Assembly: GCA_001298575.1 (NCBI GenBank)
Contig: LJCV01000281.1
Coordinates: 1 to 44,361, forward strand
DNA: 44,361 bases
Source: Actinobacteria bacterium OK074
Lineage (GTDB): Bacteria > Actinomycetota > Actinomycetes > Streptomycetales > Streptomycetaceae
Direction of reading: 5' to 3'
The position numbers and the translations under genes were made by a program. The notes beneath the pieces are model-generated. The model saw only the letters and a program-made list of their open reading frames with translations. It did no database searches and was not told the DNA's origin. This document shows, piece after piece, positions 23,522 to 31,387 of the stretch (positions are counted from its first letter, which is position 1; each line of letters starts with the position of its first letter).

Positions 23522-25732
23522 TTGCGCGAGGTTCCGGCACGACCCACGACCGGCACGGCGGCCCGTCCGCCCGGAGCCGACCCGTCCGTGACCGGCCTGG
23601 TCGACGCGGCCCGGTCCGGTGACGCCGACGCGCGGGCCGCCCTGTTCGGCGCGTATCTGCCGCTGGTCTACAACGTCGTCGGGCGCGGTCTGCACGGGCA
23701 CGCGGATGTCGACGACGTCGTGCAGGAGACCATGTTGCGCGCCATGCGGGCGCTGCCCGAGCTGCGCGAACCCGAGCGGTTCCGGTCCTGGATCGTGGCC
23801 ATCGCGATCCGGCAGATGCACGACCACCGGCGCCGGAACAAGGCCGCGCTGGCCCGCCACACGCAGGTGGCCGACGCGACCGACGTACCCGACCCCGTCG
23901 GCGACCTCGCCGAACTCGCCGTCGACCGGCAGACGTTGTCCCGGGCCGGCAGCGATCTGCTGGAAGCCAGCCAGTGGCTCAGCGACGAGCAGCGCCGGAC
24001 GCTGGCGCTGTGGTGGCAGGAGACCGCCGGGCAGCTGACCCGCGCCGAGGTCGCCGAAGCGCTGCACCTGAGCGTCCCGCACACCGCGGTGCGCATCCAG
24101 CGGATGAAGGCCAAGCTCGAAGTCGCGGTCGGGGTACTCGCCGCCTGGCGGGCCCGGCCGCGGTGCGCCGAACTCGAATCGCTCGCGGGCAGCCGCCGGG
24201 GCCTGCCCGAAGGGCGGCTGCTGACCAGGCTCGACCGCCATGTGACCCAGTGCCCGCGGTGCGGGGCGGCGGTCGCCCGGCGGTCGATCGACGACCTGCC
24301 GATCCGGATCGGCGCCCTCGCCGTCCCGGCCGCGCTGGTGGCGGCGATCCCGGGGCTCGTCGGCCGGCACGCCGCGGCCCCCGGCCCGGTGTCCTCGCTG
24401 CTGGGCACCCTGCACCACGCACTGGCCCGGATCTCGGCGAAGTCGGCGACCGTGGCCGTCGGCGCCACCGCGACACTCGCCGTCGTCATCGGCGTGACGG
24501 TCCACCAACTGCCGCCGCACTCCCACGGAACCGAGGCGGCACCGGGCCCGGTCCGGACCGCCGGGGCCCCGCACCAGCCGGGCGGCCGGGCCTCTTCGGG
24601 CACCCCGTCCGCCACCCCGACGACGGCCTCCCGGTCCTACTCCGGCGTCGCCACCGCCGACTACTACGTCGCCCCCACCGGCGACGACACCAACCCCGGC
24701 ACCCTCGCCCGGCCCTTCGCCACGCTCCCCCGGGCCGTCGCCGAGGCCCGCCCGGGCCAGACGGTCGCCGTCCGCGGCGGCACCTACCGCCCCGCGACGA
24801 CGATCGCCCTCACCTCCTCCGGCACCGCCGGGCACCGGATCACGGTGAGCAACTACCGTGACGAGAAACCCGTGTTCGACGGGTCCGGCATCCCGGCCAC
24901 CGGCACGGTCATCGCCCAGAGCGGCGGACACGTCACCGTGCAGGGCATCGAGATCGTCGACTCTCCCGGCCACCCGTACGTCTGCACGTCCTGCCACGAC
25001 GACGTCCTCGCCCGGATCGCCGTGCACGGCAACGCACAGACGGCACTCGTGCTCCACGGCGCCGGAACCCGCGACAACCTGGTCCTCGACAGCGACTTCT
25101 ACGACAACCACGAGACCGGATCCACCGGCGGACACGTCAACGGCCTGGTCTTCAACGACGGCTCCGGCGGCGGAAACCGGGTCCGCGGATGCCGGATGTA
25201 CGACAACTCCGGCGACGGCGTGGACCTCAGCGGCTTCGGCGACGCCGTGACCGTCGAGCACAGCTGGGCCTTCGGCAACGGCGTCAACCGCTGGGGCATC
25301 GCCACCTTCTCCGGCGGAGGCAGCGGGTTCAAGCTCGGCGGCGACGCGGGGCTCCGGGTCGCGCACGTCGCCACGGACAGCGCCGCCTGGGACAACGCGG
25401 GCTTCGGATTCACCGAGACCGGCGGCGCGGGCACACCCCGGCTGACCAACGACACCGCCTACCGCAACGGCGCGGCGGGCTTCGCCTTCGTCCACTCCGC
25501 CGCGGTCCTCCGGCGCGACCTCGCCCTCGCGAACCACCCCGACGACTGGCTGGGTGCCCTGGCCCGGCACACCGGCAACTCCTGGGATCTGTCCGGCTGG
25601 ACGACGGCGGTACTGCACACCGCCGACGCGGACTCGGCGACCGCCGCACGCGGCCGGGACGGGCAACTGCCCGGCACGTCCTTCCTCGGCAACAGCAAGG
25701 ACCCGTCGATCGGCGCCGTGCTGACGTCCTGA
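23522..25732 (+). CDS. ECF sigma factor fused to zinc-finger, membrane segment and PL9-like pectate-lyase domain
   Basis: A 736-residue protein joining parts normally encoded separately. Residues about 40-107 are sigma region 2 (DVDDVVQETMLRAMRALPEL, FRSWIVAIAIRQMHDHRRR) and about 148-201 region 4. Cys215, His240, Cys244 and Cys247 (HVTQCPRC) form an anti-sigma-like zinc finger. Hydrophobic segments lie at 263-281 and 310-328, then a Pro/Ser/Thr linker. From about 378 there is a right-handed parallel beta-helix starting YYVAPTGDD with RGGTYRP, NSGDGVDL and GFKLGG, as in PL9 pectate lyases. The start is uncertain: TTG 23522 has GAGGG upstream, and GTG 23588 is an alternative. It is divergent from the pectinase. 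The role as a tethered pectin-responsive sigma is inferred. Confidence 0.85.
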   Translation: MREVPARPTTGTAARPPGADPSVTGLVDAARSGDADARAALFGAYLPLVYNVVGRGLHGHADVDDVVQETMLRAMRALPELREPERFRSWIVAIAIRQMHDHRRRNKAALARHTQVADATDVPDPVGDLAELAVDRQTLSRAGSDLLEASQWLSDEQRRTLALWWQETAGQLTRAEVAEALHLSVPHTAVRIQRMKAKLEVAVGVLAAWRARPRCAELESLAGSRRGLPEGRLLTRLDRHVTQCPRCGAAVARRSIDDLPIRIGALAVPAALVAAIPGLVGRHAAAPGPVSSLLGTLHHALARISAKSATVAVGATATLAVVIGVTVHQLPPHSHGTEAAPGPVRTAGAPHQPGGRASSGTPSATPTTASRSYSGVATADYYVAPTGDDTNPGTLARPFATLPRAVAEARPGQTVAVRGGTYRPATTIALTSSGTAGHRITVSNYRDEKPVFDGSGIPATGTVIAQSGGHVTVQGIEIVDSPGHPYVCTSCHDDVLARIAVHGNAQTALVLHGAGTRDNLVLDSDFYDNHETGSTGGHVNGLVFNDGSGGGNRVRGCRMYDNSGDGVDLSGFGDAVTVEHSWAFGNGVNRWGIATFSGGGSGFKLGGDAGLRVAHVATDSAAWDNAGFGFTETGGAGTPRLTNDTAYRNGAAGFAFVHSAAVLRRDLALANHPDDWLGALARHTGNSWDLSGWTTAVLHTADADSATAARGRDGQLPGTSFLGNSKDPSIGAVLTS

Positions 25733-25753
25733 CGGGCCGGGGGCCGGTGGCGG

Positions 25754-26638
25754 CTACGCGCTGTGCTCGCTGTCCGCGGTGTCGTCCTCCTGGTCGAGGG
25801 TGGCGGCCCAACTGGCCAGCAGTTTGAGGCTGTCGTGGGCGGGGGTGCCGGGTTCGGCGCTCAGGGCGGTGAGGGTGAGACCGGGGTCGGTCGGGAGCGG
25901 CAGGGCCTCGAAGGGGAGGGTGAGGTCGCCGATGGCGGGGTGGCGGAACCGCTTGACGCCGGTCTGGTGCAGGCGTACGTCGTGGGCGGCCCACAGGGTG
26001 CGGAACTTCTCGCTGCGGGTGGAGAGTTCGCCGACGAGGTCGGTCAGGTCCCGGTTGTAGGGGTCGCGGCCCGCCTCGGTGCGCAGCAGGGCCACCGCTC
26101 CGGCCGCCTGGAGTTCCAGCTGGGGCAGGAAGTCGGCCGCGCCGGGGTTGAGGAACTCGTACCGGGCGAGGTTCACCGGCCTGGCCGGATCGGCGAACAC
26201 CGGGGCGTACAGGGCGCGGCCGAGCCGGTTGGTGGCGAGGATGTCGAGGCGGCGGTTGCGGATGAACGCCGGGGCCTCGGTCATCGCGTCGAGCAGGTGC
26301 TGGAGGCTGGGGCGGATCGGCTGCGGGGCCCGGCGGCGGGGCGGGCGGCGAGTGGTGTTCGCGGTGCGGGCGAGGTCGTCGAGATGGGCGCGCTCGGCTT
26401 CGTCGAGCCGGAGGGCGCGGGCGAGGGCGTCGATGACGGTCTCGGAGACGCCGGAGAGGTTGCCGCGCTCCAGGCGGGCGTAGTACTCGGCGCTGACGCC
26501 GGCGAGCAGCGCGACTTCCTCCCTGCGCAGCCCCTTGACGCGCCGGTTGCCGGAGTGGGCGGGCAGCCCCGCCTGCTGGGGCGTGATCTTGGCGCGGCGG
26601 CTGGTCAGGAACTCGCGTACCTCGCTCCGGTTGTCCAT
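25754..26638 (-). CDS. XRE-family regulator with MmyB-like ligand-binding domain
   Basis: A 294-residue regulator. The N-terminal helix-turn-helix (about 25-80) contains VKGLRREEVALLAGVSAEYY and ARLERGNLSGVSETVIDALA; the C-terminal part (EAPAFIRNRRLDILATNRLG, and FLNPGAADF) matches the MmyB-like domain of many actinobacterial XRE proteins, which are thought to bind a small molecule. ATG 26638 gives MDNRSEVREFL. It is divergent from the CMD-cupin-alcohol dehydrogenase genes with a palindrome between, so it probably controls them. Confidence 0.92.
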   Translation of the reverse strand: MDNRSEVREFLTSRRAKITPQQAGLPAHSGNRRVKGLRREEVALLAGVSAEYYARLERGNLSGVSETVIDALARALRLDEAERAHLDDLARTANTTRRPPRRRAPQPIRPSLQHLLDAMTEAPAFIRNRRLDILATNRLGRALYAPVFADPARPVNLARYEFLNPGAADFLPQLELQAAGAVALLRTEAGRDPYNRDLTDLVGELSTRSEKFRTLWAAHDVRLHQTGVKRFRHPAIGDLTLPFEALPLPTDPGLTLTALSAEPGTPAHDSLKLLASWAATLDQEDDTADSEHSA

Positions 26639-26685
26639 GGCTTCGAGGCTACGTCGGCGTGCCGGGCGGTGTCTTCGGCCGTGGG

Positions 26686-26702
26686 GTGTACTGGCAGTAC
26701 AC
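26686..26702. promoter_or_regulatory. 17-bp palindromic operator between XRE regulator and CMD gene
   Basis: GTGTACTG-G-CAGTACAC is a perfect inverted repeat of 8 bp per arm around one base, 48 bp upstream of the regulator start and 86 bp before the CMD gene. This is the expected position and symmetry for an XRE dimer site. Confidence 0.7.
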
Positions 26703-26787
26703 GTATCAACGAGTCCTTCCACGCGCGTTTGACCTGCGGTTTCATCGGGAGTGGCGCAGATTGCGCCGGGTGGAGAGGACATGGACG

Positions 26788-27111
26788 ATGACGGAGAAGA
26801 CCCAGCCGGGTCCGCGTGAGCTGTTCGGGGACATCGCTCCCGCGCTGGCCGGTTACAGCGAGGACGTGCTGTTCGGGCAGGCGTGGAAGAGCCCGGAGCT
26901 GTCCCCGAGGGACCGCAGTCTGGTGACCGTGGCCAGCCTGATCACGAGCGGCAGCAGCGAGCAGCTCACTTTTCACATCCCGCTGGCCAGGCGGAACGGC
27001 GTCACCGAGGCGGAACTCGTGGAGACGATCACGCACATGGCGTTCTACGCGGGCTGGCCGAAGGCGATGTCCGCGCTGACGGTGGCCCGGGAAGTGTTCC
27101 GCTCGGCCTGA
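26788..27111 (+). CDS. Carboxymuconolactone decarboxylase (CMD) family protein
   Basis: A 107-residue CMD/AhpD-fold protein: PELSPRDRSLVTVASLITSG, LTFHIPLARRNGVTEAELVE and the ITHMAFYAGWPKAMSAL helix. It lacks the CxxC of AhpD-type peroxidases, so it belongs to the decarboxylase-like or uncharacterised branch. ATG 26788 follows AGAGGAC. It is the first gene of a co-directional set with cupin, alcohol dehydrogenase and SnoaL-like genes, likely under the divergent XRE regulator. Confidence 0.88.
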   Translation: MTEKTQPGPRELFGDIAPALAGYSEDVLFGQAWKSPELSPRDRSLVTVASLITSGSSEQLTFHIPLARRNGVTEAELVETITHMAFYAGWPKAMSALTVAREVFRSA

Positions 27112-27187
27112 CCTCGTTCCTCTACCCCTACTGGTTCATCACTACGGTCGCCCTCGCGGCGGCCGGCGCAAGGAGTCACGTACCACC

Positions 27188-27589
27188 ATGGAGATCCTCA
27201 AGAAGCCCGCGACGATGAAGCTGCCCGCCCAGTGGTTCACCGGTGATGCCTGGGCGGATGTGATCCACCGGGGCGAGGAGCCCTCCCGGGCGCGGGCGAA
27301 CATGGTCCGGTTCGCGCCCGGTGCCCGGACCGCCTGGCACCGGCACGGCCTGGGGCAGACCCTGCACGTGGTGTCGGGGATCGCCCTGGTCGGCACCCGG
27401 GACGGCGTGATCATCGAGGCCCACCCGGGCGACACCGTCGGCTGCCCGCCCGGCGAGGAGCACTGGCACGGCGCCACCCCGGACCGGTTCATGGAGCACC
27501 TCGCGCTGTGGGAGGGCGACGAGGTCGAGTGGCTGGAGCACGTCACCGACGCCGAGTACGGCGGCCCGCGCACCAGCAACCGCGGCTGA
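27188..27589 (+). CDS. Cupin-domain protein
   Basis: A 133-residue single cupin. Motif 1 contains the metal ligands WHRHGLGQTLHVVSG (His, His, Gln, His) and motif 2 is PGDTVGCPPGEEHWHGA. Such small cupins found next to CMD proteins bind a divalent metal and may act as isomerases, decarboxylases or oxygenases; the substrate is unknown. AAGGAG lies 12 nt before ATG 27188. It follows the CMD gene by 76 nt. Confidence 0.9.
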   Translation: MEILKKPATMKLPAQWFTGDAWADVIHRGEEPSRARANMVRFAPGARTAWHRHGLGQTLHVVSGIALVGTRDGVIIEAHPGDTVGCPPGEEHWHGATPDRFMEHLALWEGDEVEWLEHVTDAEYGGPRTSNRG

Positions 27590-27633
27590 CGCCCGTGACC
27601 CCGTTCGCCCTCCCCCCCATTCTGGAATGAGCC

Positions 27634-28650
27634 ATGCGCGCAACCGTGATCCACGCCCCCGGTGACATCCGGGTGGAGCACCTGCCCGAGCCGGAGATCC
27701 TCGCTCCCACCGACGCGGTCGTCCGCACGGTCGCCGCCTGTGTGTGCGGCTCCGACCTGTGGGACTACCGGGGCATCAACCCCGTCGACCGGCCGACGCC
27801 GATGGGCCACGAGTACGTCGGCGTGGTCGAGGAGACCGGCGCCGGGGTGCGGGACATCAGGCCGGGGCAGTTCGTCGTCGGCTCCTTCTTCGCCTCCGAC
27901 AACACCTGCGAGGTGTGCCGCGCCGGGTACCAGACCTCGTGCCCGCACAAGGAGTTCGTCGGCGGCTGCCAGGCCGAGTACATCCGCATCCCGCTCGCCG
28001 ACGGCACCCTCGTCGCCCTCGACGACCAGCCCGACGACGCGTTCGTACCGAGCCTGCTCGCCCTCTCCGACGTGATGGGCACGGGCTGGTACGCGGCCGT
28101 CGCCGCCGAGGTGAGGCCCGGCTCCACGGTGGTGGTGGTCGGTGACGGCGCGGTCGGCCTCTCCGGGGTGCTCGCCGCCCGCGAACTGGGCGCCGAACGG
28201 ATCATCGCGATGAGCCGGCACGCCTCCCGGCAGCAACTGGCGACCGAGTTCGGCGCCACCGACGTCGTGGCCGAGCGCGGGGACGAGGGTGTCGCCCGGG
28301 TCAGGGAACTCACCGGTGGTATCGGCGCCGATGCCGTCCTGGAGTGCGTCGGCACCCAGGAGTCGATGCGGCAGGCCGTCCGCTCCACCCGGCCCGGCGG
28401 GAACGTCGGCTTCGTCGGTGTTCCGCACGACGTGGCCATCGACGGCCAGGAGCTGTTCTTCTCCCACGTGGGCCTGCGCGGCGGCCCCGCCCCCGTACGC
28501 CGCTTCCTGCCGGACCTGATCGAGCGCGTCCTGTCCGGCCGTATCGACCCCGGCAAGGTCTTCGACCTGGCCCTGCCGCTGGACCGGGCCGCCGAGGGGT
28601 ACCGTGCCATGGACGAGCGCCGCGCCGTCAAGACGCTGCTGCGGCCCTGA
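27634..28650 (+). CDS. Zinc-dependent alcohol dehydrogenase (MDR family)
   Basis: A 338-residue medium-chain dehydrogenase. Catalytic zinc ligands Cys38 (VCGSD), His59 and Glu60 (MGHE) are present. The structural zinc site keeps Cys92, Cys95 and Cys103 (NTCEVCRAGYQTSC), but the first canonical cysteine is Asp89, a variant seen in related MDR proteins. The Rossmann motif is VVVVGDGAVGL. It probably oxidises an alcohol or reduces a carbonyl made or consumed by the neighbouring CMD and cupin proteins; the substrate is unknown. Confidence 0.92.
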   Translation: MRATVIHAPGDIRVEHLPEPEILAPTDAVVRTVAACVCGSDLWDYRGINPVDRPTPMGHEYVGVVEETGAGVRDIRPGQFVVGSFFASDNTCEVCRAGYQTSCPHKEFVGGCQAEYIRIPLADGTLVALDDQPDDAFVPSLLALSDVMGTGWYAAVAAEVRPGSTVVVVGDGAVGLSGVLAARELGAERIIAMSRHASRQQLATEFGATDVVAERGDEGVARVRELTGGIGADAVLECVGTQESMRQAVRSTRPGGNVGFVGVPHDVAIDGQELFFSHVGLRGGPAPVRRFLPDLIERVLSGRIDPGKVFDLALPLDRAAEGYRAMDERRAVKTLLRP

Positions 28651-28721
28651 GACACGCAGGTCTCCCGAGGGCCGCCGGCGCCCCACCCCACCGAATCGCA
28701 CAACGATAGGGACAACACCCC

Positions 28722-29237
28722 ATGTCTGACGCCAACGAAGCCCTGTCGGCCCTGGCCGTGCTGGAGGCGCGGCTGAACCGGCTTGAGGACATTCGCGCCG
28801 TCGAGCAGCTGAAGTACCGCTACGCCGCCCACTGCGACAACGCCTACGACGCCCAGGGCATCGCGTCCCTCTTCACTCCCGACGGCCGTTGGGTGGTCGA
28901 CGGCGAGGGCGGCAGCAACACGGGCCACGCCGAGATCACCGCGCACTTCGCGGACCTTTCGAAGAAGATCCCGTGGGCCCAGCACTACATCATCAACCCG
29001 CAGGTGGAACTGGCCGCGGACGGACTGTCGGCGACCGGCGCCTTCCGCCTCCTGTGCCTGTGCACCATCGCGCGCCCGGGCGACGCCGAAGCACCGGACG
29101 CCGTCGTCCTCACGGTCGACTACACCGACCGGTTCGTGAAGCGCGACGGGCAGTGGTACTTCCGGGAGCTGCGGGGGAGCACCCACCAGGTGTCCAACTG
29201 GGACCAGGGGTGGGTGAAGCAGCCCTTCCGGGACTGA
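28722..29237 (+). CDS. SnoaL/NTF2-like domain protein
   Basis: A 171-residue protein of the SnoaL-like (NTF2 cone) fold: EQLKYRYAAHCDNAYDAQGI, ASLFTPDGRWVV, then beta strands ending DRFVKRDGQWYFRELRG. Members include polyketide cyclases, dehydratases and ring-hydroxylating-dioxygenase beta-like proteins; an activity cannot be assigned from sequence. Start ATG 28722 follows GATAGGGA. It is the last gene of the CMD-cupin-ADH set and is convergent with the hydrolase gene. The 109-nt gap after it holds three GGGGGACC repeats. Confidence 0.85.
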   Translation: MSDANEALSALAVLEARLNRLEDIRAVEQLKYRYAAHCDNAYDAQGIASLFTPDGRWVVDGEGGSNTGHAEITAHFADLSKKIPWAQHYIINPQVELAADGLSATGAFRLLCLCTIARPGDAEAPDAVVLTVDYTDRFVKRDGQWYFRELRGSTHQVSNWDQGWVKQPFRD

Positions 29238-29346
29238 ACTGAGGGGACCGGGGGACCGGGGGACCGGGGCGTCCTTGGCCTGCGGATCGTCCGAGTCCGG
29301 AGGGGCGTGCTGCCGTCGCGCTGGCCGATTGTTCCGTCTTGTTCGG

Positions 29347-30315
29347 CTACTCGCCGAGCAGTCTGCGCAGCCACTGGACGCGTGCCGCCCGGGTGGTCCG
29401 GGAGACGGTCGCCCGCGGGGCCAGGACGTCGTAGCCGTGGAAACCGCCGGGCCACACGTGGAGTTCGGCTGTTCCGCCGGCCTGCCAGATCCTGGAGGCG
29501 TAGGCGACGGCCTCGTCGCGGAAGGTCTCCGCGGAGCCGACGTCGACGAAGGTGGGCGGCAGCCCGGACAGGTCCGTGGCCCGGGCCGGGGCCGCGTACT
29601 CGGGCACGTCCGGGCCACCGCGCCGGTCGCCGAGCAGGGCGGCCCAGCCGGTCTCGTTCGTCGCGCGGTCCCACACCCCCAGGCCGGTCATCTGGAGCGC
29701 GGACGGGGTGTCGTTGCGGTCGTCCAGCATCGGGCACATCAGGACCTGACCGGCCGGCCGGGGGCCCTTGCGGTCCCTGAGCAGCAGCGTCAGCGCCGCG
29801 GTGAGTCCGCCGCCCGCGCTCGGACCCGCGACGACGATCCGCTCGGGGTCGCCGCCGATCTCCCGTGCGTGCTCCGCCGTCCACAGCAGACCGGCGTAGG
29901 CGTCCTCGACCGGTGCCGGATGGGGATGCTCGGGCGCCAGCCGGTACTCGACGGAGACCACGACCGCGCGCAGCTCCCTCGCCCATTCGAGGGCTACGTC
30001 CATGCCGCCCCTGTTGTTGCCGAGGATCATGCCGCCGCCGTGGAGGTGGTAGACGACGGGCCGGGGCCCGGCCGACGTGGTGGGGCGGCAGATCAGCAGG
30101 GAGATGTCGGGCGCGCCCTCGGGGCCCGGTACCGTCCGGTCCTCCACCGTGAAGATCCCGCCGCAGCTCAGCTGCTCGGCGGTCGGGGTCTGGGCGTCCA
30201 TGCCCCGGCGGATGACGGGCAGGGCGTCCAGGGGGAAGCTCGCGGGCATCCGCCCGGCGACCAGTTCCAGGGCATCCGCCAGCTCGGGGTCGAACGGGGG
30301 CGGTACGAGAGCCAT
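29347..30315 (-). CDS. Alpha/beta hydrolase (hormone-sensitive-lipase-like esterase)
   Basis: A 322-residue carboxylesterase of the HSL group. The oxyanion-hole motif HGGG is at 92-95, the nucleophile Ser166 in GPSAG, and the C-terminal histidine in GGFHGYD with an upstream Asp in the FVDVGSAETFRDEA region. The usual GDSAG is GPSAG here, a common variant. The gene lies 25 nt downstream of tetR on the same strand, so it is probably co-transcribed with the regulator and divergent from the MFS-P450 operon. Confidence 0.92.
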   Translation of the reverse strand: MALVPPPFDPELADALELVAGRMPASFPLDALPVIRRGMDAQTPTAEQLSCGGIFTVEDRTVPGPEGAPDISLLICRPTTSAGPRPVVYHLHGGGMILGNNRGGMDVALEWARELRAVVVSVEYRLAPEHPHPAPVEDAYAGLLWTAEHAREIGGDPERIVVAGPSAGGGLTAALTLLLRDRKGPRPAGQVLMCPMLDDRNDTPSALQMTGLGVWDRATNETGWAALLGDRRGGPDVPEYAAPARATDLSGLPPTFVDVGSAETFRDEAVAYASRIWQAGGTAELHVWPGGFHGYDVLAPRATVSRTTRAARVQWLRRLLGE

Positions 30316-30340
30316 TGTTTCTCCTTGCGCGGTGCTGGGG

Positions 30341-30994
30341 TCAGCCGCCCCGGGAGACCGGCGCCTGCCACAGTCCGACGATCGCGTCGATGAGTCCGGT
30401 GGCGGTGTCGTCCCAGGTGGGGCGGTAGAGGGGGGTGTGGTTGGCGAGGGCCTGTTCCCGCTCCACGGACATCTGGATGATCAAATGACGTGCCATGTCG
30501 GCGCGTTCGAGGCGCACCCCGGTGGGCAGGCCGGGCAGGCAGCGGGTCAGCCCTTCCTCCAGCGGGCGCCGCGAGGGGGAGGTCGCGGCGGACTCCTCGA
30601 TCATGATCGCCTGGAGGGCGGGGTCGGCCATGACCTGGGCGCAGAACCGCGCGTACCAGCTGGGGCTGCCGAGGGAGTCCAGATGGTCGGTGACCGGCCG
30701 GACGACGCAGGCCACCCAGTCCCGCAGATCGGCGGAGCCGTCGGTCTCGGCCACCACGCGTTCGCGGATCCGCTCCATGTGCGCGGTGTGTTTGCGGACG
30801 ATCGCGCGGATCACGTCGGTCTTGGTGCCGAAGTGGTAGCTGACCGCCGCGTTGTTGCCCTGTCCGGCGGCCTCGCTGATCTGGCTGTTGGCGACCGCGT
30901 GCACGCCGCGTTCGGCGAACAGCCGCTCCGCCGCGGCCAGGAGTGACTCCCGCGTCGCGTTGACCCGTTCGTCCCGGGTCATCCTGCCTGCCAT
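30341..30994 (-). CDS. TetR-family transcriptional repressor
   Basis: A 217-residue TetR protein. The N-terminal helix-turn-helix (about 10-55) reads ESLLAAAERLFAERGVHAVA, then GQGNNAAVSYHFGTKTDVIR; the C-terminal domain binds an unknown ligand. ATG 30994 lacks a good ribosome binding site of its own and begins 2 nt after the stop of a small upstream ORF with a very strong one, which suggests translational coupling. The likely operator is the 24-bp palindrome at 31278-31301 over the promoter of the divergent MFS-P450 operon. Confidence 0.93.
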   Translation of the reverse strand: MAGRMTRDERVNATRESLLAAAERLFAERGVHAVANSQISEAAGQGNNAAVSYHFGTKTDVIRAIVRKHTAHMERIRERVVAETDGSADLRDWVACVVRPVTDHLDSLGSPSWYARFCAQVMADPALQAIMIEESAATSPSRRPLEEGLTRCLPGLPTGVRLERADMARHLIIQMSVEREQALANHTPLYRPTWDDTATGLIDAIVGLWQAPVSRGG

Positions 30995-30996
30995 GT

Positions 30997-31182
30997 TCAC
31001 CACCGCACCGGGGCTGCGCACAGCCCTGCGGCGGCCAGCCCCAGAGACCACCGCGGGTCCTCGGCCGGGTCGGCGAGGTCGGGCGACGGCAGCTTACGCA
31101 ACGGCAGGTCGGCGGCGGTTCCGCGGTTCCGCGCGGACCGGGAGCGGGGCCGTGCCCCCCGGTCGGCCGTGCTGCGGCGCAT
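30997..31182 (-). CDS. Small ORF (61 residues) translationally coupled to tetR, hypothetical
   Basis: The ATG at 31182 is preceded by GCAAGGAGGAGGAGAC, one of the best ribosome binding sites in the window. The ORF encodes an Arg-rich N-terminal half (MRRSTADRGARPRSRSARNR) and a more hydrophobic end (WSLGLAAAGLCAAPVRW). Its TGA is followed after two bases by the tetR ATG (TGA-AC-ATG). I do not recognise a family. It could be a leader peptide, a regulator partner, or simply the translated 5' part needed to load ribosomes on tetR. Confidence 0.5.
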   Translation of the reverse strand: MRRSTADRGARPRSRSARNRGTAADLPLRKLPSPDLADPAEDPRWSLGLAAAGLCAAPVRW

Positions 31183-31252
31183 GTCTCCTCCTCCTTGCTC
31201 CGGTTCTCTGCTCCGGTTCCTCGCACCGGCTCCTTGCTCCGGCGGTCACCGC

Positions 31253-31280
31253 TTGACAGGCACATCCCTCACGATACATT
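31253..31280 (+). promoter_or_regulatory. Promoter of the MFS-P450-P450-SDR operon
   Basis: TTGACA (31253-31258), a 16-nt spacer and TACATT (31275-31280) form a good sigma-70-type promoter. The transcription start would fall near 31287, inside the palindromic operator, so a bound TetR would block initiation. Confidence 0.75.
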
Positions 31281-31301
31281 AAATAAACGCGTTCATTTAA
31301 T
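31278..31301. promoter_or_regulatory. 24-bp TetR operator palindrome
   Basis: ATTAAATAAACG (31278-31289) and CGTTCATTTAAT (31290-31301) are inverted repeats differing at one position per arm. The AT-rich site is unusual for this genome and overlaps the -10 hexamer of the MFS operon. The same site could also shut off the divergent small-ORF/tetR transcript. Confidence 0.8.
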
Positions 31302-31387
31302 TGGACCTGTTGTCCAGCGCCGCCTGCTCAGCGCTCATCGGCGCCTGCTCAGACCCACCAGCACCTGCTCAGACGGAGAGTCCCGCG

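Noticed and set aside
29243..29270. GGGGGACC triplet repeats between convergent SnoaL and hydrolase genes
   Set aside because: Only three short GC-rich units with no symmetry or coding consequence; likely slippage.
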